Shown one piece after another: positions 1 to 10,329 of a DNA stretch of 64,000 nt (position 1 is the first letter of the stretch; each line of letters begins with the position of its first letter). Source of the stretch: Phytophthora colocasiae (Eukaryota > Oomycota > Peronosporomycetes > Peronosporales > Peronosporaceae); NCBI GenBank assembly GCA_018806915.1, contig JAGKQI010000099.1, forward strand, positions 1,054,001 to 1,118,000, in the 5' to 3' direction. Position numbers and translations under genes: made by a program. The notes under the pieces were generated by a model that saw only the letters and a program-made list of their open reading frames with translations, did no database searches and was not told the DNA's origin.

Positions 1-601
1 GTAGCAGTGTTTGAGGGAAATTTTGGCTATACATTCGACTGTCCTTATTCGTATTTCTGGCGGTCTAACTCCTCAGCACTGCCATGGTACTGCTTGCAGT
101 GTTTGCACTGATGACACCCACAATATCCCCTGCTGAAATTTCCGTTGAGATCAACTTGTGGGGCTTTGCACAGAGCTCTATCGTGGTGCGTGTTTGCAGA
201 TACAAATTGTAGTGAAACATTGTGGGTCCCGTGTAAGGGTTTACAAAATATTAAGAACTAGTGGTGAGAAGAATGAAATGTTTTCTTCATGGTCTCTTCA
301 AATGCAGTCGTTGTACCATCAAGAATTTCTTCGAAGAAGTATTTTATCTTCTCGAAACTTCAGTGCTTTTGGCCAAAATGTGCTGCAACCTAAATGCTTA
401 GGCCAAGAAACCAAAGAAGCAAACTTGATGCTCAAAAGCTGTTTACGGGACGATGCTGTAACATCGTGACCAGGTTTTACGTGACTACATGTAAGCCAAA
501 ATTTTACGCTGACTCAAGCCACTGTCGATCGAGCCTATCAACCTCTCGATGTGTATCTTGGAACCGTAACCAACTTCGAGTACAAGTAGCCTCAACCGAA
601 C
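1..601. other. Upstream intergenic sequence
   Basis: I see no convincing gene. The two short open frames here show no recognisable domain and overlap each other in different frames. The 3' end of the stretch is pyrimidine rich and runs into the core promoter of the first sulfatase gene. Confidence 0.6.
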
Positions 602-617
602 TCTCACTTTCCAATTT
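602..617 (+). promoter_or_regulatory. Oomycete Inr+FPR core promoter
   Basis: The 16 bases TCTCACTTTCCAATTT match 14 of 16 positions of the oomycete core promoter GCTCATTYYNCAWTTT (initiator plus flanking promoter region). They lie 37 bp before the tandem ATG codons at 654 and 657, a normal short oomycete 5' leader. Transcription would be expected to start at the initiator A (606). The match is seen directly; its function is inferred from the consensus. Confidence 0.7.
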
Positions 618-653
618 CCTACCTCTCTATCATCTCTATCGCTTCAAGTTACC

Positions 654-3248
654 ATGATGTCGGATGTCGATGATAGAGATCAACCGAAATGTCCAACTCC
701 AATGACCAGCAATGTGCTACACGACTCTCCTCCAATGAAATCAACTGCGATCAAGCCTTCTGCTATTCTTCAATGGCTGGAGGAGAAAACATCGATGCTG
801 AACTGTATTCTTCTTGGTTGTCCGTGGTCTGGATGGGCGTTTGTGTACGTCGTACTACTCCTCGTCTTCTTCATGTACCGGTGCACTGCAATCCGTTCAC
901 TGATCCAGATGTACGCATCGACTGAAGATGCTACAGCTGAAGTCGTTCTGGCGGCTCTGGGTCTCGGCTTCTTGGAAGATTTTGTGTGCACGACGTACTT
1001 TGTGTGTATTTTGTGGCTCTACGACACGTTTGCAGCCAATTTCTTCTGCACAAACTTCGCTACCAAGACTTTGACTTTCCTCTTCTCGTGGCTGCTCTTT
1101 GTCGCTACAATGGTGCCATTTGTGGCCGATGTAGTGATCGTTCGACTGCGCGATGTGAGATTCACGTTCGCTCTAGTATCAATGGCAATTGAGGAAAAAG
1201 ACCACGCTGATGCCATGGCCGTGTCGAGTTCGCAGATAACCGAAGCGTATTTGAACGTGGCTGCTCTTGTGCTAGTGGCTACAGGCTTTGCCGGTATGCG
1301 TAGTACGCAAGCCTGGACAGATCTCTCAAGCTGGAATCCGACCAATTTGCCATTGCTTTGTGATGATTCACGTGCACTTCACACACAAAAATTCCATGAT
1401 GAGGTGAATCAATGTGAAGATGAAGCCGATGACAGTACAAGCGAACAGGCTGAACTGGTTCCAACCCTTGAAGTTGACCGCCATACTGTCAATTCTTCTC
1501 GGTATTCCATCGTTGCTATCCATGAGGACGGGGAGTTGGTAGATTCCAATATCAAGGACACGGCTCCAGTTTCAAGTCAAGGTCCCAGTAGAAAGCTCAA
1601 GTTTCGAGAGCTTTTCATCCGGAGTACTGGTCTCTTCATCGGTCTCGTGTTGCTTCCTCTGTTTGTGGTCGCTTTGAGTCGTGCAAGTCCTCCTCTTGTA
1701 GCGTATTCGGCACTTAACACGACGTTGAACGAGTTCTTCTGCCACGTTTTGGAGCCTACTGGGGTGGAGACTACGCCATTAGCTCAGGACTCGTCTCGTT
1801 CTTGGGCTGAAGATTTTATCGACAAGAACGAGAAGCATACATTACTAGGAAATGACACGTTATATCGGCGTACGATGGGATTCCAGGGAGATCTCGCTTT
1901 CGACGTGAACGTCAGTGAAAAGGACCCTCCAAACGTAATTCTTCTTGTGGTCGAATCCTACCGGTATCATGATTCCCACTATCTTGTGGGTGATCAAGAC
2001 CCATCCAATCTCTTCAAGGGGAGCAACATTACTATCACTCCCAACTTCGACAAATGGGCGAAGCGGGGGATCGCTCTACGGAACTACTGGTCCAGTTGGA
2101 GAACAAGTAGATCGGTGGAGAGTCTTCTGTTTGGACAGCTTCCGTACGATAGTGTGACCAAGTCAGGGATGACTGGAGGTCAACAGAGCACTAAGTTGTC
2201 TGGACTACCTCAGCTCTTCAGTGCTAAAGGCTACGAAACGTTCTTCACTACTGGTTGTCTGACGGACTACGACAATTGGGATTCTTTCCTCCCTGCACAC
2301 GGATTTGAGACTGTTTGGAGTCGAAACGAGATGAAAAAGCTCGCGGAGAGTGACTTAGGAATCAACCACAGCGACTGGGATGGGCCGGAACACCGAGGTT
2401 TGAACTGGGGCGTACACGATGACTTGAGTTTCCGGCTTCTTGGTGATCTGTTCGTGAATAAAACGAAGGAACAATCTGCTCGTGTAGCCAAGGGAGAAGC
2501 CAAGAAACCGCTTTTCCTGACGCACTACACGATCTCCAGCCACGTAAACTACAAACAACGACCGAAATGGTACGACGAGGCAAAGAAACCTGACTTCTCC
2601 GCCTTGTACAAGGGTCAAAAGTACGCCGACAACATCAAGAACTACCTCGAGATCCGGTACTTCACCGACATGGAGTTTGGTAAATTCATGGATCGGATGG
2701 CTGAAGCTGGTATCCTCGAAGACACGATCGTTGTGATCTCTGGCGACCACGGACAAGGCCCGGAGTTCGGTAATGACGTCCCTGAAGATCGTGATGTGTC
2801 TGCTACTCGAGTGGCTGGTGCAATTGTGGCTGAAGGTCGACTGGGAAAAGCTGTGGGGATGGTCATGGACGACGCCACGGAGCAGTACGATATCCTGAAT
2901 ACCCTAGCAGACATCACTGGAGTACCGGAAGGAGGTTTCGAGCAGGATGGAGTTGGACGATCACTCAAGCGGAAGATCAAATTCGGTGAACGAATTGTGT
3001 ACAGCAACAACCCGAGTCGGAAGATGTCGGTGGTACGAGGACACGAGCGTCTGCGGTACGATAAGGTGACGGAGTCGATGCTGCTGCACAATCCCGACAC
3101 AGACCACGACATGGAGAAGGACCTTCTGCCTACTTTGACGGAGGAAGAACGCGCCGAATGGATCAATTGGCGTGACGCTGGACGACGAATCAATTCGTAC
3201 TACACCAAACGATGGGAAGGCAAGTGTTTACTTGCTGCTGAGTGTTAG
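654..3248 (+). CDS. Membrane-bound sulfatase-family protein, copy 1
   Basis: Single-exon gene for an 864-aa membrane protein. About five hydrophobic segments occupy the N-terminal 345 residues (near residues 62-78, 98-122, 138-165, 195-212 and 325-345). An extracytoplasmic alkaline-phosphatase/sulfatase fold follows from about residue 425 to 830, beginning at NVILLVVES and containing the metal-binding GDHGQGPEF motif near residue 696. The architecture recalls LTA-synthase-like and phosphoethanolamine-transferase-like sulfatases, so it may transfer or hydrolyse a phospho- or sulfo-ester at the cell surface; the substrate is unknown. WRTSRS near residue 480 is the likely region of the nucleophile (inference). 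It starts with two consecutive ATGs behind a core promoter. A close paralogue starts 99 bp after its stop, so this is a tandem duplicate. It could be an enzyme with lost activity, but the metal ligands look kept. Confidence 0.85.
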   Translation: MMSDVDDRDQPKCPTPMTSNVLHDSPPMKSTAIKPSAILQWLEEKTSMLNCILLGCPWSGWAFVYVVLLLVFFMYRCTAIRSLIQMYASTEDATAEVVLAALGLGFLEDFVCTTYFVCILWLYDTFAANFFCTNFATKTLTFLFSWLLFVATMVPFVADVVIVRLRDVRFTFALVSMAIEEKDHADAMAVSSSQITEAYLNVAALVLVATGFAGMRSTQAWTDLSSWNPTNLPLLCDDSRALHTQKFHDEVNQCEDEADDSTSEQAELVPTLEVDRHTVNSSRYSIVAIHEDGELVDSNIKDTAPVSSQGPSRKLKFRELFIRSTGLFIGLVLLPLFVVALSRASPPLVAYSALNTTLNEFFCHVLEPTGVETTPLAQDSSRSWAEDFIDKNEKHTLLGNDTLYRRTMGFQGDLAFDVNVSEKDPPNVILLVVESYRYHDSHYLVGDQDPSNLFKGSNITITPNFDKWAKRGIALRNYWSSWRTSRSVESLLFGQLPYDSVTKSGMTGGQQSTKLSGLPQLFSAKGYETFFTTGCLTDYDNWDSFLPAHGFETVWSRNEMKKLAESDLGINHSDWDGPEHRGLNWGVHDDLSFRLLGDLFVNKTKEQSARVAKGEAKKPLFLTHYTISSHVNYKQRPKWYDEAKKPDFSALYKGQKYADNIKNYLEIRYFTDMEFGKFMDRMAEAGILEDTIVVISGDHGQGPEFGNDVPEDRDVSATRVAGAIVAEGRLGKAVGMVMDDATEQYDILNTLADITGVPEGGFEQDGVGRSLKRKIKFGERIVYSNNPSRKMSVVRGHERLRYDKVTESMLLHNPDTDHDMEKDLLPTLTEEERAEWINWRDAGRRINSYYTKRWEGKCLLAAEC

Positions 3249-3346
3249 ATACAGGAAGGAAAGGAATGATAACAGAGGACTTTAGCAAGGAAAGGATACC
3301 TTTGCTGTTCGGATACTTCTGATCCTTTACAATGTGACGATGACAG

Positions 3347-5890
3347 ATGGCTACATCGTCACATTGCGGAATAATCATCGCTCAGATGTTTACGGTACCT
3401 GACCTGGCTCACCAGTCTCACAACGCCACGTACCGCAGACTTCCGGTCACTTCTCAATATCACGGGGGAATGATGTCCAGTCAAAGGCTGCCAGTGTGGA
3501 GAGGATGGGCGTTCTTGTATCTGGTGGTGCTGCTCACCTTCTCTATCTACCGCTGTACAGCACTAAGTTCTTTGCTTAAATTGTATGGAGGTTCAGAGGA
3601 TGACACACTTGTGGTCGTCACTGAGGCGCTGGGTCTCGGGTTCTTGCAGGATTTCGTGTGTGCAACGTATTTTGCAACGATCTTGTGGCTCGTAGACGTG
3701 TTCGTGAAGCCCCGATGCCTTTCAGTGTGTGGACAACTTGGCTCTAAAGTTCTGCTTGGAACAGTCTCGTGGCTGCTGTTTGTGGTGATCATGGCGCCGT
3801 TTGTAGCCGATGTAGTCATTGTGCGTCTGCGGGACTTACGCTTCACCTTTGAGCTGGTGACGATGGCTATTGAGGAGAAAGACCACGCTGATTCTATGGC
3901 TGTTTCCAGCGATCAAGTCCTGGATGCTTGTCTGAACGTGGCGGCTCTTGTAGCTGTGGCTACGGTCTTTGCTGTCGTGCGAGCTTCGTGTCCATGGGCA
4001 GATTTATCCCGTTGGAACCCTACACAGTTGCTGAGTAGTTCCCAAGCTCCTTACACGTACAGTGCGTTGAGTCCGAATAGTGAAGTAGAAGAAGTGGAGG
4101 CAGAAGTTCTTGAGCCAGAACCAGTGGAAACTCTATCTAGACGAGCAAAAGGTAAAGACGGATCCAAGTATGTGGTATTGGCAGTGAATGAGGATGAGAA
4201 CGACGTGGTGAAGCCGATGAAGCACTTCCACACACCAATATCCTGCAGTATGGCCAATTTCAGAGCTCATAGTAAGCAATTCAGTGTCCTGTTCGTCGCT
4301 TTGGTGGTCGTTCCAGTGCTTGTGGCGCTATTAAGCTGTTCAAGCTCCCCTCTCGTCGCGTTTTCGGCGTTGAATACGACTCTAAATGAATTGTTTGGTC
4401 ACTCTTTCCAACCGACTGCCAATGAATTGATCGTGGGAGACGCGTGGTTCGAATCGTTTATTGACAACAACGAACAGCACAAAATACTGGGGAACAGCAC
4501 GTTATTCCGCCGTACGATGGGATTCAAAGGAGATCTCGCATTCGACGTTGAAGTCAATACACAGAACCCTCCTAACGTGATCGTTATCGTGGTTGAAGCC
4601 TTCCGGCAGCATGATTCCCACTATCTCGTCGGGGAAAAAGATCCGTCAAACCTGTTCAAAGGCTCGAACATGACTATCACTCCGAGCTTCGACAAGTGGG
4701 CGAAGCGCGGCATCGCCCTACGAAACTTCTGGTCCAGTTGGCGCACCAGTCGCTCCTTGGAGAGCGTTCTCTTTGGTCAGATCCCATTCGACAGCGTCAC
4801 TAAGTCTGGTACCACTAAAGGCCAATTGAAGACGGAACTTTCAGGTTTGCCACAGTTTTATTCAGCAAAAGGCTACGAGACGTTCTTCACGACTGGATGT
4901 TTGACGAGCTACGACGGATGGGACCTCTTCCTGCCTGCACATGGTTTTGATACAGTGTGGAGTCGAAATGAGATGAAGAAGCTAGCGGAAAGCAATTACG
5001 GGATCAATGAGAGCGACTGGGACGGACCTGAACATCGCGGACTTAACTGGGGCGTGCATGACGACTTGAGCTTTCAACTTCTTGGCGATTTGATGCTGAA
5101 CAAGACAAAGGAGCAGAAGAACCGTATGGAGAATGGAGAAAAGAAGAAACCACTTTTCGTGAATCATTATACCATTTCGAGCCACGTTGACTTCAAACAA
5201 CGTCCGAAATGGTACGACGAAGCTGAGAAACCAGACTTTTCAGCTCTTTACGAAGGTGAAAAGTTCGCCGACAACATCAAGAATTACCTGGAGATGAGGT
5301 ACTTCGCTGACTTGGAAATGGGCAAATTCCTGGATCGAATGGAGAAGGCTGGGGTCCTCAATGATACTATCATTGTAATTGCAGGAGATCACGGCCAAGG
5401 TCCAGAATTCGGGAATGATGTCCCTGAAGATCGAGATGTGTCTGCTACTCGAGTGGCTGGTGCTATTATCGCTGAAGGACGACTAGGAGAAGCTGCAGGA
5501 ATGATCATTGACGATGCTACCGAGCAGTACGACATCCTCAACACGTTAGTAGATATCTCTGGTGTGCCAGAAGGAGGCTTTTTACAACATGGCATTGGTC
5601 GGTCACTCAAGCGCAAGATTAAATTTGGTGAACGGGTTGTTTACAGCAACAATCCGACTCGGAAAATGTCTGTTGTGCGTGGTCATTTACGTTTGCGATA
5701 CGAGCGCATGACGAAGTACGTGTTACTTCACGATGTCGACACGGATCACGATATGAAGAAAGACTTGATGCCGGATCTACCAGAAGAAGAGCGTCAAGAG
5801 TGGATGGAATTGCGGGACAAAGGACGTCGTATTAATTCGTACTATAGAAAACGCTGGAGGCGGAAATGTCTCGTTGCTGCTGAATGCTAA
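3347..5890 (+). CDS. Membrane-bound sulfatase-family protein, copy 2
   Basis: Single-exon paralogue (847 aa) of the preceding gene, alignable over nearly its whole length: same N-terminal membrane segments (from WAFLYLVVLL near residue 55), same DHADSMAVSS loop, sulfatase fold from NVIVIVVEAF near residue 409, GDHGQGPEF near residue 680, and the same tail ending in a short Cys-Ala-Ala-Glu-Cys motif. The most variable part is the acidic loop between the membrane domain and the enzyme domain (about residues 235-310), as expected for a linker. The first ATG (3347) gives an N-terminus unlike copy 1; the tandem Met near residue 42 is an alternative start. Only 98 bp separate the two genes, so the promoter must be compact. 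Likely function is the same as copy 1: a surface phosphate or sulfate ester transferase or hydrolase. Confidence 0.85.
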   Translation: MATSSHCGIIIAQMFTVPDLAHQSHNATYRRLPVTSQYHGGMMSSQRLPVWRGWAFLYLVVLLTFSIYRCTALSSLLKLYGGSEDDTLVVVTEALGLGFLQDFVCATYFATILWLVDVFVKPRCLSVCGQLGSKVLLGTVSWLLFVVIMAPFVADVVIVRLRDLRFTFELVTMAIEEKDHADSMAVSSDQVLDACLNVAALVAVATVFAVVRASCPWADLSRWNPTQLLSSSQAPYTYSALSPNSEVEEVEAEVLEPEPVETLSRRAKGKDGSKYVVLAVNEDENDVVKPMKHFHTPISCSMANFRAHSKQFSVLFVALVVVPVLVALLSCSSSPLVAFSALNTTLNELFGHSFQPTANELIVGDAWFESFIDNNEQHKILGNSTLFRRTMGFKGDLAFDVEVNTQNPPNVIVIVVEAFRQHDSHYLVGEKDPSNLFKGSNMTITPSFDKWAKRGIALRNFWSSWRTSRSLESVLFGQIPFDSVTKSGTTKGQLKTELSGLPQFYSAKGYETFFTTGCLTSYDGWDLFLPAHGFDTVWSRNEMKKLAESNYGINESDWDGPEHRGLNWGVHDDLSFQLLGDLMLNKTKEQKNRMENGEKKKPLFVNHYTISSHVDFKQRPKWYDEAEKPDFSALYEGEKFADNIKNYLEMRYFADLEMGKFLDRMEKAGVLNDTIIVIAGDHGQGPEFGNDVPEDRDVSATRVAGAIIAEGRLGEAAGMIIDDATEQYDILNTLVDISGVPEGGFLQHGIGRSLKRKIKFGERVVYSNNPTRKMSVVRGHLRLRYERMTKYVLLHDVDTDHDMKKDLMPDLPEEERQEWMELRDKGRRINSYYRKRWRRKCLVAAEC

Positions 5891-5987
5891 TGGAAATACA
5901 CGTAGTCGCTAAAAATTTTGGAGTTAGAGCTTTCCAGAAATATACCTGTCGAGGTACAATTTCGACCGATACTACTCAAACGGCTAC

Positions 5988-7804
5988 GTGATGATTCATC
6001 CAGCCACATCGGATATCCCCAGCACAGTTCGTCCAAAGCAAAGAGCAGAAAAAATATGTAATTGTCTTCAGCGATGGTTCACGAAATTCTCTCGATTATG
6101 GTCAGCAATCCACATCAGTTATCGTGGTGGGAAATACTCAGTCGAGAGGCTACTTGCATTGGACGAGTACACTCAGAGTCACTCTACTCTTCACGTTTTC
6201 TTTGTCTGTATTACTTCATTTTTACCTGCCGAATGTTTCATCATTTCCCAGGAAGCGGTGCCACTTCAAGACCCAGCACTTGGTTATCGAGAAAATTACG
6301 GGTTTTGGGTTCGTGCTGCCCTTGTGATCGGGGCGGTGTTTTATACAGCCACAATTCAAGCCAAATATCTCCTCAAGGGGTTTATTATATCGAGATGCCA
6401 GCTTGTGATGCTACTTATCTGCGTAGTTTTCGTACAGATGATAATTGCAGTAACTTTTGCGGCGAAAATCTGGTTCCCAATACCTTTCACTGTCATCACG
6501 CTAGTCCCAGCCTTTTACGTTGTGTCCATCGGATCAGTTTGGCTGGTAATGGGGATGTCTGTCATCCGGGAGGTTATTCGTCATAAAGAGCAACTGGTTC
6601 ACTTTGTCTGCTTTATAGCTGCTCAGCAGTTCATGGCCGTCATTTATCCAGCGTATCAAGTTTTATTTCACGCTGTAAACAACACCAGTTATCAACTACC
6701 AGTGATCTTGTTGCTTCCTGTGATTAAACTAATTGTGAAGAACATCGTACTACGCTGCGTGGCTCACATGGAGGATATGATGCCGGAAGCTGTCATCTTT
6801 ACTGTGGACTTTTTCAATGCCCTCTACATGGCTACAAGTATGGAAAGCGCCACTTCAACGTCAACCGTTGTCATCATTGTGCTGATCGACGTTACCCAGT
6901 CCGCTTCTGTGCTCTATCGTCTCCATCGACGAACTTTGACAATTCTTGGGCGTCTGAACCAATTTTTGGATCCAATCGAAGAGAAGAAAAGTTTCTTGAC
7001 TGCTGCTTCCCAAATTTGCAGATGTGGAGATAAATTTCAGAAGCAGAACAGGAAAAATATTCAAATTCGTTCCTGTCTTCACCACAGCCTTGCTATTGAC
7101 ACTCGCGAACTTCTTGATCGATTGGAAAGGATTCCCCAGACTGGAAATAGGAGACGATACACTGCTCCTAATAAACAAATTATTTTGGAGGCAAGACAAA
7201 GAATTGATAGAGGAGCCACGTGGGCTGAACGTCCAGCTGAAAAGGTGACTTCTCCTCCAAAAGTCCGTCAACCACAGCCTAAAGTGCGACAAGAGAAACC
7301 TATTGTGGGCGTACAAGTTGGCGTTCTCCGGGAAGCGCTGGAGATTTTGTTTACTGTCGAGTGCATCCTTCTTAGTGCATTTCTTGACGCGTTTGTCCCA
7401 CTTTTCTACGGTATTTTCATGTTTGTCATGGTGAATTTCCAGAGTGTCAAGTACCATTCGGAACTGGTTGGAGTTACGAAAGAGACAATTGGTGACATTG
7501 TGGACTCCATTTTTGTCTTCTCTATCGTGGAGCTCGTGGCGTTGTGTCTAGTGGCGGCATTGGTATACCGAAATCTGCGGATAAACGCGGTTTACCACTT
7601 GGCTTTCGTGTTGGAGTCCCAAACGGAATTGATTCAGACCAAATTATTAGCGTGGGTGACAATGACACTAGCATTTCGGGTTGTTCATTTTGGTACGTAT
7701 CGTAGTTCATGCATTTTTGTTTTTGCTGTGTTTACGAATGTTTTTTGTTTGTAAACGTAGGTGTGGACTTTACTTTCAAATTTGAGTGGCTTGGGAAAAA
7801 ATAA
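5988..7804 (+). CDS. Multi-pass membrane protein of unknown function
   Basis: Two-exon gene for a predicted 582-aa protein. I infer one phase-1 intron at 7693-7760 (68 bp, GTACGT...CGTAG); splicing changes the C-terminus to a short tail ending in Gly-Lys-Lys with stop at 7802-7804. About ten hydrophobic segments are arranged in two blocks (residues about 70-290 and 440-560) separated by a basic hydrophilic loop. The protein resembles in layout the large families of anonymous Phytophthora membrane proteins. I recognise no transporter signature and do not assign a function. It follows the sulfatase pair in the same direction, 97 bp after the second stop. Confidence 0.7.
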
Positions 7805-8304
7805 CATGGCTTTGTTGTTTTATCAAATACATTTAGGTACTGTAGAAGTATTAGTTGCTATAGCCTCATCTTTGCAAGGAGGCAAAACACAGTCTTGATA
7901 CTCCTGCAACTGGATGCCGTACTGAGAGCTTCTCTCACAACAAAAAGATGCACCTTGAATTAACGTTTGCATACTATACAGGTAGTAGTTCTGGAGTACT
8001 CTACTGCAAAGGCGGATCATGATTTGAAAAAGACAAACGAGAGGTGAAGAAGACCCATCAAACGCTAACTTTGCTGGAAAGACTTACGTTATCCAAATGA
8101 TAACGCTTTTGACAGCTGGGATCTCATTTACGCTGTGCTATGTTTCTGTATTGCGAATGCAAGATAGGGGGATACGATGGGAACCGCAAGTGAGCTGATC
8201 TCACCAGCTTTGAGTCCCGTCGGGGGTTGTTTTCTGGGCGACATTCTCCCCAGTTCGGAATTGACAGAGGACCTCACAAGACAAATTCTCTTTTACTCAC
8301 TGCT
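7805..8304. other. Intergenic region before the effector gene
   Basis: This 500-bp stretch holds no gene I can support. Short open frames on both strands lack domains. It should contain the terminator of the membrane protein gene and the promoter of the effector gene; I see no clear Inr/FPR match. Confidence 0.5.
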
Positions 8305-8702
8305 ATGCACCTTGGACAGGTATTTTTCGTTACTGTTGCCCTCCTACTCGTCAGCAGCGATAGCGCCGTGTCCTCTCAAGAAGCGGGGACAAAATCAATT
8401 CAAGACGCACTTTTGAGTCCCTCAAGCAACTACGACAACCAAAGAACTAGAGCTCTCAGAAATGAAGACGATAGTAACGAAGAGAGAGGATTCGGGTCGA
8501 ATCTCATCAAGGAAGCCAAAGTGAGATGGTGGCTCGAGACAGGAAAGTCGGACACCTATGTGAAGAAAGCGCTCAAGTTAGACGTACTATCAGGAAAAGC
8601 TCTCGAGACCAACACAAAGTTCTTCAAGAAATTCGTAACCAAGGCGTACGCATACAAACTGAACAAGTGGCTAAGTGAGGACGTGACAACTTACAGAGTG
8701 TG
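8305..8702 (+). pseudogene. RXLR-dEER effector, 5' part, broken by retrotransposon
   Basis: The ATG at 8305 opens with a clear secretion signal (hydrophobic core about residues 6-16, ending near Ser/Ala 20). An RALR motif sits at residues 49-52 and an EER at 59-61, the standard RXLR-dEER module for effectors delivered into plant cells. The effector domain then begins with a W/Y-type helix (WWLETGKSDTYVKKAL). The frame is interrupted after 8702 by Ty3/gypsy element D. The LTR adds a few foreign codons and a stop at 8722-8724, leaving a truncated product of about 139 aa that still has its secretion module. The rest of the gene resumes at 14364 in the same frame once the element and one GTGTG copy are discounted. 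The specific host target is unknown. Confidence 0.85.
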
Positions 8703-9027
8703 TGTCACGATAACTTCTCGATGAACAGCTGAAGAGCGTCGAAGCTACTACTAGCGGACTGCGAAGCAAGAAGCCAAGATTGCTACGCAGTCGTGCTCAG
8801 CAGATTGCTGTCGTGCTGCTTCCAGCTGTGATTTACCATTGCGTTTTTCATGTTCGACAAGTAAGTTAGGAGAACAGATAACTGCAAAACAATCAGATCT
8901 CAATTTACCTTGTTCAAGAACAACTAGTTGATTGTTAACGTCGACGGCAAGCTTGCCTGAGTCTTCAACTACATTACTCCTCTGCTAGTGCTACCATCTA
9001 CACAATAAGTGACGACTTATTGCGACA
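8703..9027 (+). repeat. 5' LTR of element D
   Basis: 325-bp long terminal repeat starting TGTCACGATAAC and ending TTGCGACA. It matches the copy at 14039-14363 base for base as far as I can read. The target-site duplication GTGTG precedes it. Confidence 0.95.
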
Positions 9028-9056
9028 TAGTAGAGTTTGCAGTCCAACGACCAAGA

Positions 9057-10323
9057 ATGGAAACACGTCGAAGAGCCGCTGAGCGTCAACTTGCTTTAAC
9101 CGGGGCACCCGCTGATCAAACCAGCGAGCGTGTCGATCGTCTGGAGGGGTTGATCGGAGAGATGGACGAGCGAATGGGCCAAGTCAACCATCGCCTCGAC
9201 CGCATCCTCGAAGGCATCGACGCCTTAGTGGCAACCGTCACGACTACGCAGCAGGCGACACAGCAGAATGCTGAAGCTGTTCGTCACGTAGAAGAGGCTG
9301 TGACGCAGACCGCGACAGCTATCGCAGAAATGCAGGCTCGTGTTGGAGCCGTTGGCCAAGTGCATGAACTTGCTCAGCAAACAGCGGCAGCAGTTGCTCA
9401 AATGCAACAGCAACCGGCCGAGACTCCCCAGCCTGTGGCAGCAGCTCGACCACAAGAGGACATCGAGATGACGTCGCCTGGGCGTCGTCAGCTACGAAAG
9501 ATGGACACCAAACCTCCACTATTTGAAGGAGAGATCAGTGGTGTGAAGCTAAACAGCTTTATCTTTCAGTTCGAGACCTACTTTTCAGTTTAAGGGATAC
9601 GACCTTCAGGCGGATGACGTTGAACTTGGCCGAGAACTCGCTCAATGCGTGAAGAAGAGTGGCGCCATTTGGTACGAGACGTACATGACGACTTTCACTA
9701 CAATCAAAACGTGGTCTGCCATGAAGGTGTCACTTGAGAAGAACTTCAAAGAGCCCAACTTCCAGCAAAAGCTGCGCAACGAGCTGCTAAATTTTAGGCA
9801 GCGGGGCTCCTACCAGGGCTATGTGGCCAAATTTCAAGAAAAACTTCGGCTCGTTCCCATCGACCCTGTCTTCGCGAAGGAAATCTTCCTAAAGGGTTTA
9901 AGCAGCAACAACTTGCGGAAGCAGATACTGCGAAAGAAAGCTGAGACACTGGAGGATGTGATCGCGGAAGGATTTAGCGAAGTTGAGCTGGAACGACTTG
10001 AAGAAAGCAAGCCAGCAGCCCCGTCCGAGAAGAACACGTCTGGTGGATACTCCAAGGGAAGGGAAGCAGGACGGAACAACACTAAATCCGCGAACTCAGC
10101 CGGTTCCAATGGCAAAGCGAAATGTCCTCACTGTGATAAAGGTTATCACAACCCTGACAACTGCTGGGTGAAGTACCCTGAAAAGAGACCGAAACCTGCC
10201 AACAACGGGAAACCTCAGCGGAACAAGAGCGACAAAACCGATTACAAGTCCAAGTACTTCGCGCTGATCGACAAGCTTGTGATCAACGACCTCGACGCGG
10301 CAGATGAGCCTTTAAACGAGTAA
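9057..10323 (+). pseudogene. Gag of element D, frameshifted
   Basis: Structural capsid protein gene. The N-terminal part (9057-9593) is rich in Gln/Ala coiled coil. The capsid domain continues in another frame (from about 9580; FKEPNFQQKLRNELLNF region) and ends with a zinc knuckle CPHCDKGYHNPDNCW (CX2CX4HX4C). The frame change falls at a TTTT run near 9583-9586, where one extra base breaks an otherwise continuous protein. The second part ends with TAA at 10321-10323, in the same frame as pol. The frameshift could be a mutation, an assembly error, or (less likely in mid-capsid) programmed. Confidence 0.8.
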
Positions 10324-10329
10324 ACTCGC

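Noticed and set aside
2642..3193. 183-codon minus-strand frame opposite the first sulfatase
   Set aside because: It is the antisense of a strongly conserved coding region; the second sulfatase gives similar antisense frames. No independent evidence of expression.
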